A DNA stretch of 64,000 nucleotides, taken from assembly GCF_002196855.1 (NCBI RefSeq), contig NZ_NIPW01000028.1, positions 124,001-188,000 of the forward strand, read 5' to 3'. Source of the DNA: Haematobacter genomosp. 1. GTDB lineage: Bacteria; Pseudomonadota; Alphaproteobacteria; Rhodobacterales; Rhodobacteraceae. Shown piece by piece: positions 27,063-36,595 of this stretch (position 1 is its first letter; each line of letters begins with the position of its first letter). The translations under genes and the position numbers were made by a program. The notes under the pieces were generated by a model, which did not search any database, had not been told where the DNA came from, and saw only the letters and a list, made by a program, of their open reading frames with translations.

Positions 27063-27779
27063 TCAACCCGCGGCCCCGGGGTCGCGGGCGACGAGCAGCG
27101 GTTCGGTCAGGTCCGAAAGCCGTGTCTTCTGGCGCCCGTCCGCCGCGAAATTCCCCGGATCAAGCCAGGCGGCATGCGCCGCGCGGATATCGGGCCAGTC
27201 CTTGTCGATGATGGCAAACCATGCCGTATCGCGGTTGCGGCCCTTCGTGATGGCCGCCTGGCGGAACGTCCCCTCGTAGCTGAAACCCAGCCGGGCCGCC
27301 GCCCGCCGGGAGGGCAGGTTGAAGCTGTCGCATTTCCACTCCACCCGGCGATAGCCCGCATCGAAGGCCCAGCCGATCATCAGCGACAGCGCCTCCGTCG
27401 CCGCGCGCCGCCCCTGCAACGCGGGAGAGAGGTTGATGTGCCCGATCTCGATGGTGCCCACATCCGGCGTGATGCGCAGAAAGCTCGCCACGCCGGCGGG
27501 GGTGCCTTCCCGGTCCAGGTCACGGATGGCGAAGAAGAACGGATCCTCCAGCGCCGACACGTCACGCACCCATCTTCCGTAATCCTCCGCCGTGGCGAAA
27601 GGCCCATAGGGAAGGTAATCCCAGATCGCGTCATCCGCCCCGTTCGCCGCATGGAGCGGCGCGGCATGGGCATCCTCCTCCAGCCGTTCGAGCCTCGAGT
27701 ACCGGCCCGCCAGCGGCGTCGCCTCCGGCTTCCGGGCGGCGGTCCAGTCGGCGACGGGATCTCCAAAGCGCTTGGTCAT
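27063..27779 (-). CDS. GNAT-family N-acetyltransferase (RimJ/RimL type)
   Basis: 238-residue acetyltransferase. The acetyl-CoA region is [21 protein letters not shown], followed by the [25 protein letters not shown] block that marks the RimJ/RimL-like branch. Substrate unknown; relatives acetylate ribosomal protein N-termini or small amines. The start lies 8 bases after the NAD kinase stop with GAGGA inside the gap, so the two are co-transcribed. Confidence 0.87.
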   Translation of the reverse strand: MTKRFGDPVADWTAARKPEATPLAGRYSRLERLEEDAHAAPLHAANGADDAIWDYLPYGPFATAEDYGRWVRDVSALEDPFFFAIRDLDREGTPAGVASFLRITPDVGTIEIGHINLSPALQGRRAATEALSLMIGWAFDAGYRRVEWKCDSFNLPSRRAAARLGFSYEGTFRQAAITKGRNRDTAWFAIIDKDWPDIRAAHAAWLDPGNFAADGRQKTRLSDLTEPLLVARDPGAAG

Positions 27780-27787
27780 GTCAGTCC

Positions 27788-28555
27788 TCAGACGAATTGT
27801 TCACGGATAAGCCGTTCTTCCAGCCCATGGCCGGGATCGAACAAGATGCGGTGCCGCACCGCAGGGTCGGAGCGGACGGAAACCCAGAGCACGTCGCGCA
27901 CCGACCTTCCGTCGCTGTCGGCCATGACCGGGCGCTTCTGCGGTTCCAGCACATCGAACCTGACGGTCGCGGTTCGCGGCAGCAGGGCCCCCCGCCAGCG
28001 ACGCGGCCGGAACGCCGCCATCGGCGTCAGGGCAAGCACGGCGGAGCCGATGGGCAGGATCGGCCCATGCGCGGAATAGTTGTAGGCGGTGGAGCCCGCA
28101 GGGGTCGCGACAAGCGCCCCGTCGCAGATCAGCTCCTCCATGCGCACCTTGCCGTCCACCGTGATTCGGAGCTTGGCCGCCTGCGGCCCGGCGCGGAGCA
28201 GAGAGACCTCGTTGATGGCCAGCGCCTCATGGATGCGGCCCGCGGCATCCTCCGCCGTCATGGCGAGGGGGTTGATGACCTCCTCCTCCGCATCGGCCAG
28301 ACGGCGGGTCAGCCCTGTCTCCGCGAATTCGTTCATCAGGAAACCGACGGTGCCGCAGTTCATGCCATAGACCGGCACGGAGAGATGCTGCGTGCCGTGC
28401 AGCGTCTGGAGCATGAACCCATCCCCTCCGAGCGCCACGATCGCATCCGCGGCCTCCACCGGGGCATCGCCATAGCGCGCGATCAGCCGTTCCCGCGCAT
28501 CCTGCGCGAGATCGGAAGTCGAAGCGAGGAAGGCGATCCGCCTCTTGTCCGTCAT
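27788..28555 (-). CDS. nadK: NAD kinase
   Basis: 255-residue ATP-NAD kinase that makes NADP. The GGDG motif ([15 protein letters not shown], about residues 41-55), [35 protein letters not shown] and the glycine-rich C-terminal core are typical. The ATG at 28555 follows a GGGG-rich ribosome site; a longer in-frame start at 28603 adds 16 atypical residues. It is divergent from glyA and upstream of the GNAT gene. Confidence 0.95.
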   Translation of the reverse strand: MTDKRRIAFLASTSDLAQDARERLIARYGDAPVEAADAIVALGGDGFMLQTLHGTQHLSVPVYGMNCGTVGFLMNEFAETGLTRRLADAEEEVINPLAMTAEDAAGRIHEALAINEVSLLRAGPQAAKLRITVDGKVRMEELICDGALVATPAGSTAYNYSAHGPILPIGSAVLALTPMAAFRPRRWRGALLPRTATVRFDVLEPQKRPVMADSDGRSVRDVLWVSVRSDPAVRHRILFDPGHGLEERLIREQFV

Positions 28556-28699
28556 TCTGTCCCCCTGCCCCGTTGTCTTCGCCCGCCCGCAATCCGTTGG
28601 CAAGCGGCTCGGGCGGAAAAGCGGCGCATTACCGCTTTCGGCGCGGAGAGGCTTGCGTTAAAAGCGCCCATCTTTCAGCACCCGCAGGGAGTGGCACCC

Positions 28700-29995
28700 A
28701 TGACCGCAGCGATCCGCGACAGCGGCTTCTTCACCGAACAACTCGAAGCGCGCGATCCCGAAATCTTCGGCGCGATCGGCAAGGAGCTGGGTCGGCAGCG
28801 CGACGAAATCGAGCTGATCGCCTCGGAAAACATTGCCTCTCTGGCCGTGCTTCAGGCGCAGGGCTCGGTGCTCACCAACAAATATGCCGAGGGCTATCCG
28901 GGCAAGCGCTACTACGGCGGCTGCCAGTATGTGGATATCGTCGAGACGCTGGCGATCGAACGGGCCAAGGAGCTGTTCGGTGCGAAGTTCGCCAACGTGC
29001 AGCCGAACTCCGGCAGCCAGATGAACCAGGCGGTATTCCTCGCCCTGCTCCAGCCGGGCGACACGTTCATGGGCCTCGACCTGAATTCGGGCGGGCACCT
29101 GACGCATGGCTCGCCGGTGAACATGTCGGGCAAGTGGTTCAACGTCGTCTCCTACGGCGTGCGCAAGCAGGACCAGCTTCTGGACATGGAGGCGATCCGG
29201 GCCGCCGCGCATGAGCACAAGCCGAAGCTGATCGTCGCCGGCGGCACCGCCTATTCCCGCATCTGGGACTGGGCGGAGTTCCGCAAGATCGCGGATGAGG
29301 TCGGCGCCTGGCTGATGGTAGACATGGCCCATATCGCGGGTCTGGTGGCCGGCGGGCAGCATCCCTCGCCCGTGCCGCATGCCCATGTGGTGACCACCAC
29401 CACGCACAAATCCCTGCGCGGGCCGCGGGGGGGGATGATCCTCACGAACGACGAGGACATTGCCAAGAAGATCAACTCCGCCGTGTTCCCCGGGCTTCAG
29501 GGTGGCCCGCTCATGCATGTGATCGCCGCCAAGGCGGTGGCTCTTGGCGAGGCGCTGCGCCCCGAATTCAAGACCTACGCCGCACAGATCGTGAAGAACG
29601 CGAAGGCGATGGCCGACGAGCTTCAGAAGGGCGGCATCGACATCGTCTCCGGCGGCACGGACAACCACCTGATGCTGGCCGACCTGCGCCCCAAGCATGT
29701 GACGGGCAAGGCTGCGGAGGCCGCGCTCGGCCGGGCGCATATCACCTGCAACAAGAACGGCGTGCCCTTCGACCCGGAGAAACCCTTCGTGACCTCTGGC
29801 GTGCGTCTGGGCACACCAGCTGGCACCACGCGGGGCTTTGCCGAGGAGGAGTTCCGCCAGATCGCGCGTTGGATCGTCGAGGTGACCGACGGCCTGTCGG
29901 CGAACGGCGACACAGAAAATGCCGATGTGGAAGCCAAGGTAAAGGCCGAAGTGGCCGCCCTCTGCGGGCGCTTCCCGCTCTACCCGACGCTCTGA
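28700..29995 (+). CDS. glyA: Serine hydroxymethyltransferase
   Basis: 431-residue PLP enzyme that converts serine and tetrahydrofolate to glycine and methylene-THF. The substrate-binding [22 protein letters not shown] and the PLP-lysine motif [14 protein letters not shown] (Lys about 237) are present. The ATG at 28700 gives the normal family N-terminus; the open frame extends far upstream over the antisense of nadK and is not real. No riboswitch is evident in the 144-base upstream gap. It abuts the next convergent gene with 1 base between stops. Confidence 0.97.
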   Translation: MTAAIRDSGFFTEQLEARDPEIFGAIGKELGRQRDEIELIASENIASLAVLQAQGSVLTNKYAEGYPGKRYYGGCQYVDIVETLAIERAKELFGAKFANVQPNSGSQMNQAVFLALLQPGDTFMGLDLNSGGHLTHGSPVNMSGKWFNVVSYGVRKQDQLLDMEAIRAAAHEHKPKLIVAGGTAYSRIWDWAEFRKIADEVGAWLMVDMAHIAGLVAGGQHPSPVPHAHVVTTTTHKSLRGPRGGMILTNDEDIAKKINSAVFPGLQGGPLMHVIAAKAVALGEALRPEFKTYAAQIVKNAKAMADELQKGGIDIVSGGTDNHLMLADLRPKHVTGKAAEAALGRAHITCNKNGVPFDPEKPFVTSGVRLGTPAGTTRGFAEEEFRQIARWIVEVTDGLSANGDTENADVEAKVKAEVAALCGRFPLYPTL

Positions 29996-29996
29996 T

Positions 29997-30362
29997 CTAC
30001 AGAAAGCCGCGCCAGACCAGCACGGCGCCGATCAGCAGCGCGAGCAGCAAGAACTGAAAGGCCAGCCCGGCCAGCCAGTCGAGAAACCGGGAGCGGCGGA
30101 GACCCCGCCGGTCCCGCCCCTCCAGATGCCCCCGGCAGACGCGATAGGCGTGATCGAGATCACGCTCCGCGAGCCGTCCGGCGAGCTTCGGATGCCCCCG
30201 GAGCCGCTCCGCCTCCGCCAAAAGACCGGCCTCCTTGCGCACATAGCCGGGCACCACCCCCCGCGCATGCGAGAGCTTGTCCGCCAGGGTCCGGCCATGC
30301 AGCCCGGCCCGCCGCGACAGCAGCGTGGAGATATCGTCCGCCCTGTCATCCGTCCTGCGCAT
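29997..30362 (-). CDS. Small membrane protein, function unknown
   Basis: 121 residues. A charged, Arg-rich, probably helical cytosolic part (residues 1-90) is followed by one C-terminal membrane helix (about residues 95-117, LAFQFLLLALLIGAVLVW). The upstream AGGCAGGG supports the ATG at 30362. I do not recognise a named domain. A gene of this kind next to glyA recurs in Rhodobacterales by recollection only. Its stop lies one base from the glyA stop. Confidence 0.68.
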   Translation of the reverse strand: MRRTDDRADDISTLLSRRAGLHGRTLADKLSHARGVVPGYVRKEAGLLAEAERLRGHPKLAGRLAERDLDHAYRVCRGHLEGRDRRGLRRSRFLDWLAGLAFQFLLLALLIGAVLVWRGFL

Positions 30363-30472
30363 CGCCCTGCCTCGCGTTTCAACACCCCTCGCGTTTCCGT
30401 GAGTCAGCTAGTGCGCCGCTCCGTCGCAGCAACCCCTTGGCGGATCGCATGGCAGGCGATATCTACCCGGAT

Positions 30473-31237
30473 ATGCTGAACACGATCATCACCGGCGAAC
30501 CGGCCGAGTCCCCCCCGCTTGTCATCGTGCATGGCCTTTTCGGCTCCGCGCGGAACTGGAATGTCATCGCCAAGCGCCTTTCGGCGGGGCGTCAGGTCAT
30601 CGCGGTTGACCAGCGCAACCACGGCGACAGCGCCTGGGCCGCGCCGCATGACTACCCCTCCATGGCCGCCGATATCGCCGAGGTGATCCGTGCGCATGGC
30701 GGGCGGGCGGATGTGCTGGGGCATTCCATGGGCGGCAAGGCGTCGATGGTGCTGGCGCTGCAGGAGCCGGAACTGATCCGCAGGCTCGTCGTAGCCGACA
30801 TCGCCCCGGTCGTCTATCATCACACACAGCAGCCGCTGATAGACGCGATGAGAGACCTCGATCTTACCGATCTCACGACCCGCGGTGAGGCCGACAAGCG
30901 GCTGGCGGCTGGGGTCGAAGACCCTGGGACGCGCGCCTTCCTGCTTCAGTCGCTGGACCTTCGCGCAGAGGGTGGCCCGCGCTGGAAGCTCAATCTGGAG
31001 GAACTGGAACGCGGCATGGCGAATGCCGTCGGCTTCCCGGAAGTCTCCGGCCGGTTCGACGGCCCTGCCCTGTTTCTCAGCGGAGCCGAGTCCCGCTACG
31101 TCCGCCCGGAGATGCACGCGCGCATTCTGGACCTGTTCCCGAACGCGGTGTTCGAGGAGATCGCCGGGGCCGGCCATTGGCTCCATGCGGAACGCCCGCG
31201 CGAAGTTGAGGCCGCGGTCGATAAATTTCTTTCCTGA
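30473..31237 (+). CDS. Alpha/beta hydrolase (YbfF-like esterase)
   Basis: 254-residue esterase-type hydrolase. PPLVIVHGLFGSARNW is the oxyanion loop, AVDQRNHGDS the strand after it, LGHSMGGKASM the nucleophile elbow, and AGHWLHAERP the catalytic His. Closest by eye to YbfF-type acyl-thioesterases/esterases, but the substrate is open. Three starts are in frame: TTG 30437, ATG 30449 and ATG 30473; the last gives the conserved MLNTI start. The entericidin-like gene follows about 60 bases later. Confidence 0.88.
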   Translation: MLNTIITGEPAESPPLVIVHGLFGSARNWNVIAKRLSAGRQVIAVDQRNHGDSAWAAPHDYPSMAADIAEVIRAHGGRADVLGHSMGGKASMVLALQEPELIRRLVVADIAPVVYHHTQQPLIDAMRDLDLTDLTTRGEADKRLAAGVEDPGTRAFLLQSLDLRAEGGPRWKLNLEELERGMANAVGFPEVSGRFDGPALFLSGAESRYVRPEMHARILDLFPNAVFEEIAGAGHWLHAERPREVEAAVDKFLS

Positions 31238-31240
31238 CCG

Positions 31241-31266
31241 GGAACCCATGCCCGTTCCCGAATGTT
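31241..31266 (+). promoter_or_regulatory. Possible EcfG-like promoter of the entericidin gene (imperfect)
   Basis: GGAAC (31241-31245) and TGTT (31263-31266) are separated by 17 bases, one mismatch from the EcfG consensus, 30 bases before the lipoprotein start. The same stretch can form an inverted repeat (GGGAAC with GTTCCC), so it could instead be a weak hairpin after the hydrolase gene. Confidence 0.35.
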
Positions 31267-31296
31267 AGACGGCAGCATTCCAAAGGAGTATTCGAC

Positions 31297-31440
31297 ATGA
31301 AACGCTCGCTTCGCCTTCTGCCGTTGCTGGCCATCCTCGCCATCGCCGCCTGCAACACTATGGCAGGTGCGGGACATGACATCCAGTCCGGCGGCGCCGC
31401 CCTGACCGGGGAAGCGCGGAAAGCCCAGTCCCAGATGTGA
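31297..31440 (+). CDS. Entericidin-like small lipoprotein
   Basis: 47 residues, too short for many gene callers. The signal peptide ends in a lipobox (LAIAAC, Cys19), followed by NTMAGAGHDIQSGGAAL, the Entericidin A/B family core. Family members are cell-envelope lipoproteins, in E. coli an antidote/toxin pair linked to stress and stationary phase. Strong AAAGGAG ribosome site upstream and a strong terminator downstream show it is a discrete transcript end. Confidence 0.88.
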   Translation: MKRSLRLLPLLAILAIAACNTMAGAGHDIQSGGAALTGEARKAQSQM

Positions 31441-31461
31441 GCCGCATGACGGAATGAGAGA

Positions 31462-31488
31462 GGGCTGCCCCGCAGGCAGCCCTTTTTT
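31462..31488 (+). terminator. Rho-independent terminator
   Basis: Perfect 8-bp stem (31462-31469 with 31475-31482), 5-base loop and a run of six T (31483-31488). It follows the entericidin-like gene and precedes the GNAT start by 12 bases. Confidence 0.92.
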
Positions 31489-31500
31489 CATGGGGAGGAC

Positions 31501-31995
31501 ATGGGTGACCCGGTGCTGGAGAACATTGCCGTCCGTCATTGGCTCCCCACAGACACGGCTGCCTGCCTCGCCATATTCGACAGCAACGTGCCCGGGTTCT
31601 TTGCGCCGTCGGAGAGGGACGCGTTTGAAACCCATCTACGCACCATGGAGCCTGCGACCTATCTGGTGCTGCTGTCCGATGAGAGGGTCTTGGCCTGCGG
31701 CGGCTTGTCCGTCGATGCGGAAGCGCATCGCGCCATCCTCACTTGGGGAATGGTGGATCGCGCCGCGCACCGGAGGGGGCTGGGCGGGAAGCTGACGGAA
31801 GCGCGGATGGCGCTCGCCCGTCGCCTGCCAGGCATAACGGAGGTCGCTCTCGCCACGAGCCAGCATACCCGCGCCTTCTATGAGCGGTTCGGCTTCATTG
31901 CCGCCGCCGTCACGCCCGATGGTTTCGGCGACGGGCTTGACCGTTGGGACATGGTCCTTCGGCTACAGGACCGGCCGGGCGTGATCGGCCCCTGA
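31501..31995 (+). CDS. GNAT-family N-acetyltransferase
   Basis: 164-residue acetyltransferase. The acetyl-CoA motif A region is VDRAAHRRGLGGKLTEARM (Q/R-x-x-G-x-G/A as RRGLGG), and LATSQHTRAFYERFGF is motif B. Substrate unknown. GGGGAGG sits 5 bases before the ATG, immediately after the terminator of the previous gene, so transcription must initiate at or read through that terminator. A 15-base tandem repeat starts 2 bases after its stop. Confidence 0.85.
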   Translation: MGDPVLENIAVRHWLPTDTAACLAIFDSNVPGFFAPSERDAFETHLRTMEPATYLVLLSDERVLACGGLSVDAEAHRAILTWGMVDRAAHRRGLGGKLTEARMALARRLPGITEVALATSQHTRAFYERFGFIAAAVTPDGFGDGLDRWDMVLRLQDRPGVIGP

Positions 31996-31996
31996 C

Positions 31997-32033
31997 AACT
32001 CTACCGCCCGGAACTCTACCGCCCCGGAACTGG
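31997..32033. repeat. 15/16-bp tandem repeat after the GNAT stop
   Basis: aactctaccgcccgg at 31997-32011 is followed directly by the same unit with one extra C at 32012-32027, then a 6-base partial third copy. The array begins 2 bases after the TGA (31993-31995). Confidence 0.8.
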
Positions 32034-32086
32034 AGTTTTCGGCCAGCCCTCACCGGCCGGTAGAGCAGGTGAGGCGCATAGCGCGG

Positions 32087-33886
32087 TCAGTTGTCCATCT
32101 TCAGCGCGTTGATGAAGGCCTGCTGCGGGATTTCGACCTTGCCGAACTGCCGCATCTTCTTCTTCCCGGCTTTCTGCTTCTCCAGCAGCTTCTTCTTCCG
32201 CGTCACGTCGCCGCCGTAGCATTTGGCGGTCACGTCCTTGCGCATGGCGGAGATCGTCTCCCGCGCGATGACCCGCCCACCGATGGCCGCCTGGATCGGG
32301 ATCTTGAACATGTGCCGGGGGATCAGCTCCTTCAGCTTCTCCACCATCGCCCTGCCCCGCGCTTCCGCGCGGTCGCGGTGCACCATGATGGAGAGCGCGT
32401 CCACCGGCTCATCGTTCACCAGCACCTGCATCTTGACGAGGTAATCCTCACGGTAACCGGCCATCTGGTAGTCGAACGAGGCATAGCCCTTCGTCACCGA
32501 TTTCAGCCGGTCGTAGAAGTCGAACACCACTTCGTTCAGAGGCAGGTCATAGACCACCATCGCCCGGCTCCCCGCGTAAGAGAGGTCGAGCTGCTCGCCC
32601 CGCCGGTCCTGGCAGAGCTTCAGCACGTCCCCCAGATACTCGTCGGGCACGAGGATCGTCGCCTTGATCCGCGGTTCCTCGATATGATCCACATGGGTCA
32701 GGTCGGGCATGTCGGCCGGGTTGTGCAGCTCCATCATGGAGCCGTCGCGCATATAGACGTGATAGACCACCGAAGGTGCGGTGGTGATCAGGTCGATGTC
32801 GTATTCCCGTTCCAGCCGGTCGCGGATCACTTCGAGGTGCAGCAATCCGAGGAAACCGCAACGGAACCCGAACCCGAGCGCGGCGGAGGTCTCCATCTCG
32901 TAGCTGAAGGAGGCATCGTTCAGCGCCAGTTTCTCGATGGCGTCGCGCAATGCCTCGAACTCGGAGCTGTCCACCGGGAACAGGCCGCAGAACACCACCG
33001 GCTGCGCCGGCTTGAAGCCCGGAAGCGGCTTGTCCGTGCCCTTGCGCTCATGGGTGATCGTGTCGCCCACGCGGGTGTCACGCACCTGCTTGATGGAGGC
33101 GGTGAGCACACCGATCTCGCCCGGACCGAGTTCCGCGATATCCACCATCTGCGGCTTCAGCACCGCGAGCTTGTCCACGCCGTAGAGCGCGCCCGTCTGC
33201 ATCATCCTGATCCGGTCACCCTTGCGGATGACGCCGTCCATCACGCGGATCATGACAACAACGCCGAGGTAGGGGTCGTACCACGAATCGACCAGCATGG
33301 CCTTCAGCGGCGCGTCACGGTCGCCTTTCGGCGCGGGCAACCGGTGAACGATGGCCTCCAGCACCTCGGGGATGCCGAGGCCCGTCTTGGCGGAGATCGG
33401 GACGGCGTCGGAGGCGTCGATGCCGATCACATCCTCGATCTGCTCCTTCACCCGCTCCGGGTCGGAGGCGGGGAGGTCGATCTTGTTCAGCACCGGCACG
33501 ATCTCATGCCCCGCGTCGATCGCCTGATAGACGTTGGCGAGCGTCTGCGCCTCCACTCCCTGCGTCGCATCGACGACGAGGAGCGACCCCTCCACCGCGC
33601 GCATGGAGCGCGAGACTTCATAGGCGAAGTCCACGTGGCCGGGCGTGTCGATCAGGTTCAGGACATAGCTCTTGCCGTCCTTCGCCGGATAGTCGATCCG
33701 CACGGTGTTCGCCTTGATGGTGATCCCCCGCTCCCGCTCGATATCCATCGAGTCGAGGAGCTGCGCCTTCATATCGCGCTCGGCCACCGTGCCGGTGAGC
33801 TGTATCAGCCGGTCGGCGAGGGTGGATTTGCCGTGGTCGATATGGGCCACGATGGAGAAGTTGCGGATCAGCGAAAGCTCGGTCAT
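32087..33886 (-). CDS. lepA: Elongation factor 4 (ribosome back-translocase)
   Basis: 599-residue translational GTPase. G1 is [10 protein letters not shown] near the N-terminus, G3 DTPGHVDF, G4 NKIDLP; EF-G-like domains II, III and V follow, and the LepA-specific C-terminal domain ends [24 protein letters not shown]-like (last residues [12 protein letters not shown]). Length is the normal family length. It acts on ribosomes in stress or during initiation. Monocistronic by context. A 7-bp hairpin (32048-32054 with 32068-32074) lies just past its stop but has a long loop. Confidence 0.97.
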   Translation of the reverse strand: MTELSLIRNFSIVAHIDHGKSTLADRLIQLTGTVAERDMKAQLLDSMDIERERGITIKANTVRIDYPAKDGKSYVLNLIDTPGHVDFAYEVSRSMRAVEGSLLVVDATQGVEAQTLANVYQAIDAGHEIVPVLNKIDLPASDPERVKEQIEDVIGIDASDAVPISAKTGLGIPEVLEAIVHRLPAPKGDRDAPLKAMLVDSWYDPYLGVVVMIRVMDGVIRKGDRIRMMQTGALYGVDKLAVLKPQMVDIAELGPGEIGVLTASIKQVRDTRVGDTITHERKGTDKPLPGFKPAQPVVFCGLFPVDSSEFEALRDAIEKLALNDASFSYEMETSAALGFGFRCGFLGLLHLEVIRDRLEREYDIDLITTAPSVVYHVYMRDGSMMELHNPADMPDLTHVDHIEEPRIKATILVPDEYLGDVLKLCQDRRGEQLDLSYAGSRAMVVYDLPLNEVVFDFYDRLKSVTKGYASFDYQMAGYREDYLVKMQVLVNDEPVDALSIMVHRDRAEARGRAMVEKLKELIPRHMFKIPIQAAIGGRVIARETISAMRKDVTAKCYGGDVTRKKKLLEKQKAGKKKMRQFGKVEIPQQAFINALKMDN

Positions 33887-34108
33887 GGCGCCATATGAGC
33901 GGGTTTCGGGGAGCGGTCAAGCGGGCGTCTGATTCGCACGCATGGAACCCGCGCGGCAGGCCCGATCTGGTGGCGGAGCGCCGCTGCTCCACTGCATGTC
34001 GGGATGCGCGGAAAGGTGGCGAAAACGGTCGGGCCGTGCTAGCGTCATCGGATCAACAAATCCGGGGGGCGAGACAACGCCACCCCAAAGGCGAACGAGG
34101 ACAGCAGC

Positions 34109-34423
34109 ATGAAATACGTGATTCTGGCCATCGGCATGGCCGTCTCCGGTCTTTCCCTTGCGACCGGAGCAGAAGCGCGCGGGACGATAGAAAACGCCTG
34201 TCTGGGCTCCGACCGCGGCGCACGCGCGGGTGCCATGTGCAACTGCATCCAGCAGGTTGCCGACATGACCCTTTCGGGCTCCGATCAGCGCCGCGCAGCC
34301 CGGTTCTTCAAGGATCCGAACGAAGCCCAGGAAGTGCGCGTGTCGAAGAAGACGTCCGACAACGAATTCTGGACACGCTACCGCAACTTCGGCAGCGCCG
34401 CGGAAACATACTGCTCGCGCTGA
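34109..34423 (+). CDS. Small secreted cysteine-containing protein, unknown function
   Basis: 104 residues. A clear signal peptide (MKYVILAIGMAVSGLSLATGAEA) leaves a mature chain of about 80 residues with four Cys (CLG, MCNCIQQ, the final YCSR), which could form two disulfides in the periplasm. GAGGA lies about 10 bases upstream. I recognise it as a conserved Rhodobacterales-type small protein, sometimes mislabelled a transporter, but no function is known to me. Its last 46 bases overlap the convergent phosphatase gene. Confidence 0.78.
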   Translation: MKYVILAIGMAVSGLSLATGAEARGTIENACLGSDRGARAGAMCNCIQQVADMTLSGSDQRRAARFFKDPNEAQEVRVSKKTSDNEFWTRYRNFGSAAETYCSR

Positions 34424-34890
34424 TCCGCCGCCTTGCGCTGAAGCGTGGCCACCAGACCCCGACACCCGTGCTCGATGAGATCGAGCGCGTGCTCGAAGCG
34501 GCCATCGGTGTAGGGGTCGGGGATCTGCACGCGGAGCCATCGCCCGGCGTGTCTGAGCAGCAGGCCGGTGTCCGCCCGTGACTCCGCGGGCGCCAGACGC
34601 CGGACGACGGCGAGATTGGCCCTGTCCATCGCGATCACATGATCGAAGGCAGAGAAATCTGCCGCGGAAAGCCTGCGGGACCGGATGCCTTCAAGGCTGT
34701 AGCCCCGCGCCTCCGCCGCTTCGAAGGCCCGCAGGTCGGGCGATGCGCCCGCTGTCCATACACCGGTCCCCGCGCTGTCCACCACCACCGTCAGCCCTGC
34801 CTCTCCGGCGATCTGCCGAAGGACGCCCTCCGCCATGGGAGAGCGGCAGAGGTTGCCGTGACACACGAAAAGGATGCGCTTGACCGGCAT
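34378..34890 (-). CDS. Low-molecular-weight protein-tyrosine phosphatase
   Basis: 170-residue phosphatase. The P-loop is C10-HGNLC-R16-S (FVCHGNLCRSPMAEG), and the general-acid Asp is in IPDPYTDG. The family acts on phosphotyrosine, in bacteria often on BY-kinases and polysaccharide synthesis, but no kinase or capsule gene is nearby. The ATG at 34890 gives the normal MPVKRILFVCHGN start. The C-terminus extends past the usual family end and overlaps the convergent small-protein gene by 46 bases. Confidence 0.92.
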   Translation of the reverse strand: MPVKRILFVCHGNLCRSPMAEGVLRQIAGEAGLTVVVDSAGTGVWTAGASPDLRAFEAAEARGYSLEGIRSRRLSAADFSAFDHVIAMDRANLAVVRRLAPAESRADTGLLLRHAGRWLRVQIPDPYTDGRFEHALDLIEHGCRGLVATLQRKAADQREQYVSAALPKLR

Positions 34891-34950
34891 GAACGCCCTC
34901 CGGTTGTATTCCCGCACTGCAGCACGCAACCCGTCACCGCACAAGACGCG

Positions 34951-34982
34951 AAAAGCGAAAGGGCGCCCCGGAGGACGCCCTT
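34951..34982 (-). terminator. Candidate terminator of the VPLPA-CTERM gene
   Basis: Minus-strand stem of 8 bp including one G-T pair (34973-34980 with 34961-34968) and a 4-base loop, followed on the minus strand by TTTCGCTTTT. Located 20 bases past the stop. Confidence 0.65.
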
Positions 34983-35001
34983 GCCACAATTCATACGATG
35001 T

Positions 35002-35778
35002 TCAGGCGTCCTTGCGGCGCCGGAAGAGGGCGATGGCCCCAAGCCCCGCAAGGGACAGCGGCAGCGCCGCCGGCAGCGGCACCGGCGAGATGATCGGCGG
35101 GATGATTTCATCACCCACACCAAAGCGCACATTGTCGATATTGTAGCCCGCCGGTTCATTTCCGACGAGATCGAGGAACACCCCGGCGATCGCCGGTTTC
35201 AGGTCGTCCGTAACGAGGCCGAGGAACTCGATCCCGGTCGTGGTGTTCACGACGGTTCCAAGGATGGAGCCGTCACGCGCGAAGGCGGTGATACCTGTGC
35301 TGCCTACGGCATCGAAATAACCTGCCTCAAAGCCCACGCCGGTCTGATCCTCGCTGAAGAGGAGGGCGACCGGCCCGTTGAAGCGGGGTGTGCCGCTCAG
35401 GGTCGGAGAGGTGGGGAAAGCGCCGTCCGTCGTGATGAACGCGGGCGGGGCGGAGGCGTCGAGCGACAGCGGTCCCGTAGGGGAGCCGATGACGCATCCG
35501 GTGGGCGAAGCGCCGGGGCAGTCGGTGCCGGGGTCGGGGCTGATCGACTGGCCAGTGAAGTATCCACCGGTATAGACCGTGGGAGAATCCGCACCACCGC
35601 CATAGTCGGCGGGGGCGTATACCGGATTTTCCGTCCCGACAGCGAATTCGGAAAAGGTAAGCTTTCCGGCTGCTGCCGTGAAGTTATCCTCAGTCACGCG
35701 GATGACAGCCGCGTTGACCGCAAGGGGAGACAGTAGAACGAGAGTGGCGGTAGTCGCAAAAATGGAAGCGCGGGTCAT
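35002..35778 (-). CDS. VPLPA-CTERM exported protein
   Basis: 258 residues. An N-terminal signal peptide (about 1-23, LLSPLAVNA) and a C-terminal sorting tail: VPLPAALPLS, a hydrophobic helix GLGAIALF and then RRRKDA. This tripartite tail is the VPLPA-CTERM variant of PEP-CTERM, processed by an exosortase/rhodosortase in Rhodobacterales. The mature part is Gly/Pro/Thr-rich with predicted beta structure (PVALLFSEDQTGVGFEAGYF), possibly a surface or matrix protein. No sortase gene is in the window. Divergent from the sirtuin gene across an AT-rich gap. Confidence 0.85.
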   Translation of the reverse strand: MTRASIFATTATLVLLSPLAVNAAVIRVTEDNFTAAAGKLTFSEFAVGTENPVYAPADYGGGADSPTVYTGGYFTGQSISPDPGTDCPGASPTGCVIGSPTGPLSLDASAPPAFITTDGAFPTSPTLSGTPRFNGPVALLFSEDQTGVGFEAGYFDAVGSTGITAFARDGSILGTVVNTTTGIEFLGLVTDDLKPAIAGVFLDLVGNEPAGYNIDNVRFGVGDEIIPPIISPVPLPAALPLSLAGLGAIALFRRRKDA

Positions 35779-35852
35779 TTTATAAAACTCCGATAATACA
35801 AAGTACGATGACCGTGCATCAGACTAGCACGTCCATGTTAACCATAAAGTGA

Positions 35853-35880
35853 AATACGGGCTGGACGCATAATTATTTAT
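35853..35880 (+). promoter_or_regulatory. Tentative promoter of the sirtuin gene
   Basis: In the AT-rich gap 35779-35905, CTGGAC is followed after 17 bases by TATAGG, both only partial matches to the -35 and -10 hexamers, about 20 bases before the sirtuin ATG. Coordinates approximate; by-eye call. Confidence 0.3.
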
Positions 35881-35905
35881 AACTATAGGCGACAGGAGCG
35901 TAAAA

Positions 35906-36595
35906 ATGCGTATCGTCATCCTGACGGGAGCCGGAATCTCTGCCGAAAGCGGGCTCAGAACCTTCCGCGATTCAGATGGTCTTTGGGAAGATCATCGCAT
36001 CGAGGATGTGGCGACGCCCGAAGCCTTCACCCGCGACCCACGTCTCGTGCAGGACTTCTATAACGACCGCCGCCGCACGTCCCGTGCGGCGGTGCCCAAT
36101 CTCGCCCATGCAGCGCTCGCACGGCTGGAGACGATGCTGCCGGGAGAGGTGATGATCGTCACACAGAATGTCGATACCCTGCATGAACGCGCGGGATCAC
36201 GGAATGTGCTGCATATGCACGGATCGCTGGAAGGCGCGCTCTGCGCGGCCTGCGGCCATCGCTGGCCAGCACCTGCGGTCATGGCGGTGGAGGAGGTCTG
36301 TCCCGCCTGCGGTGCTCCGGCGGGACGCCCGGATATCGTATGGTTCGGGGAATACCCCTATCACATGGAGGAGATCTGGACGGCGCTCCGAAAGGCCGAG
36401 ATCTTTGTCGCCATAGGCACGTCCGGCAATGTCTATCCGGCGGCGGCCTTCGTCCAGGATGCAGGCCGCGCCGGGGCCCATACGATCGAACTCAACCTCG
36501 AAGCCTCGGCCATCCACTCGGACTTCGACGAGACGCGGCAGGGCCGCGCCACCGAGATCGTGCCCCCGTGGGTGGAAGAACTCCTGAAGCGCTAG
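35906..36595 (+). CDS. cobB: NAD-dependent protein deacylase (sirtuin, CobB-like)
   Basis: 229-residue class III sirtuin. NAD site [15 protein letters not shown] (8-22), TQNVD (86-90), catalytic His105 (HMHGSL), zinc Cys113, Cys116, Cys132 and Cys135. Tyr52 and Arg55 in FYNDRR match the Y-x-x-R that binds acidic acyl groups in SIRT5/CobB, so desuccinylase as well as deacetylase activity is expected from family knowledge. Its last four bases overlap the convergent dapB stop. Confidence 0.93.
   Translation: MRIVILTGAGISAESGLRTFRDSDGLWEDHRIEDVATPEAFTRDPRLVQDFYNDRRRTSRAAVPNLAHAALARLETMLPGEVMIVTQNVDTLHERAGSRNVLHMHGSLEGALCAACGHRWPAPAVMAVEEVCPACGAPAGRPDIVWFGEYPYHMEEIWTALRKAEIFVAIGTSGNVYPAAAFVQDAGRAGAHTIELNLEASAIHSDFDETRQGRATEIVPPWVEELLKR

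Noticed and set aside
35838-35845. CtrA half-site (TTAACCAT) between the VPLPA gene and the sirtuin gene
   Set aside because: A single 8-base half-site in an AT-rich gap is expected by chance and neither gene has a cell-cycle link.
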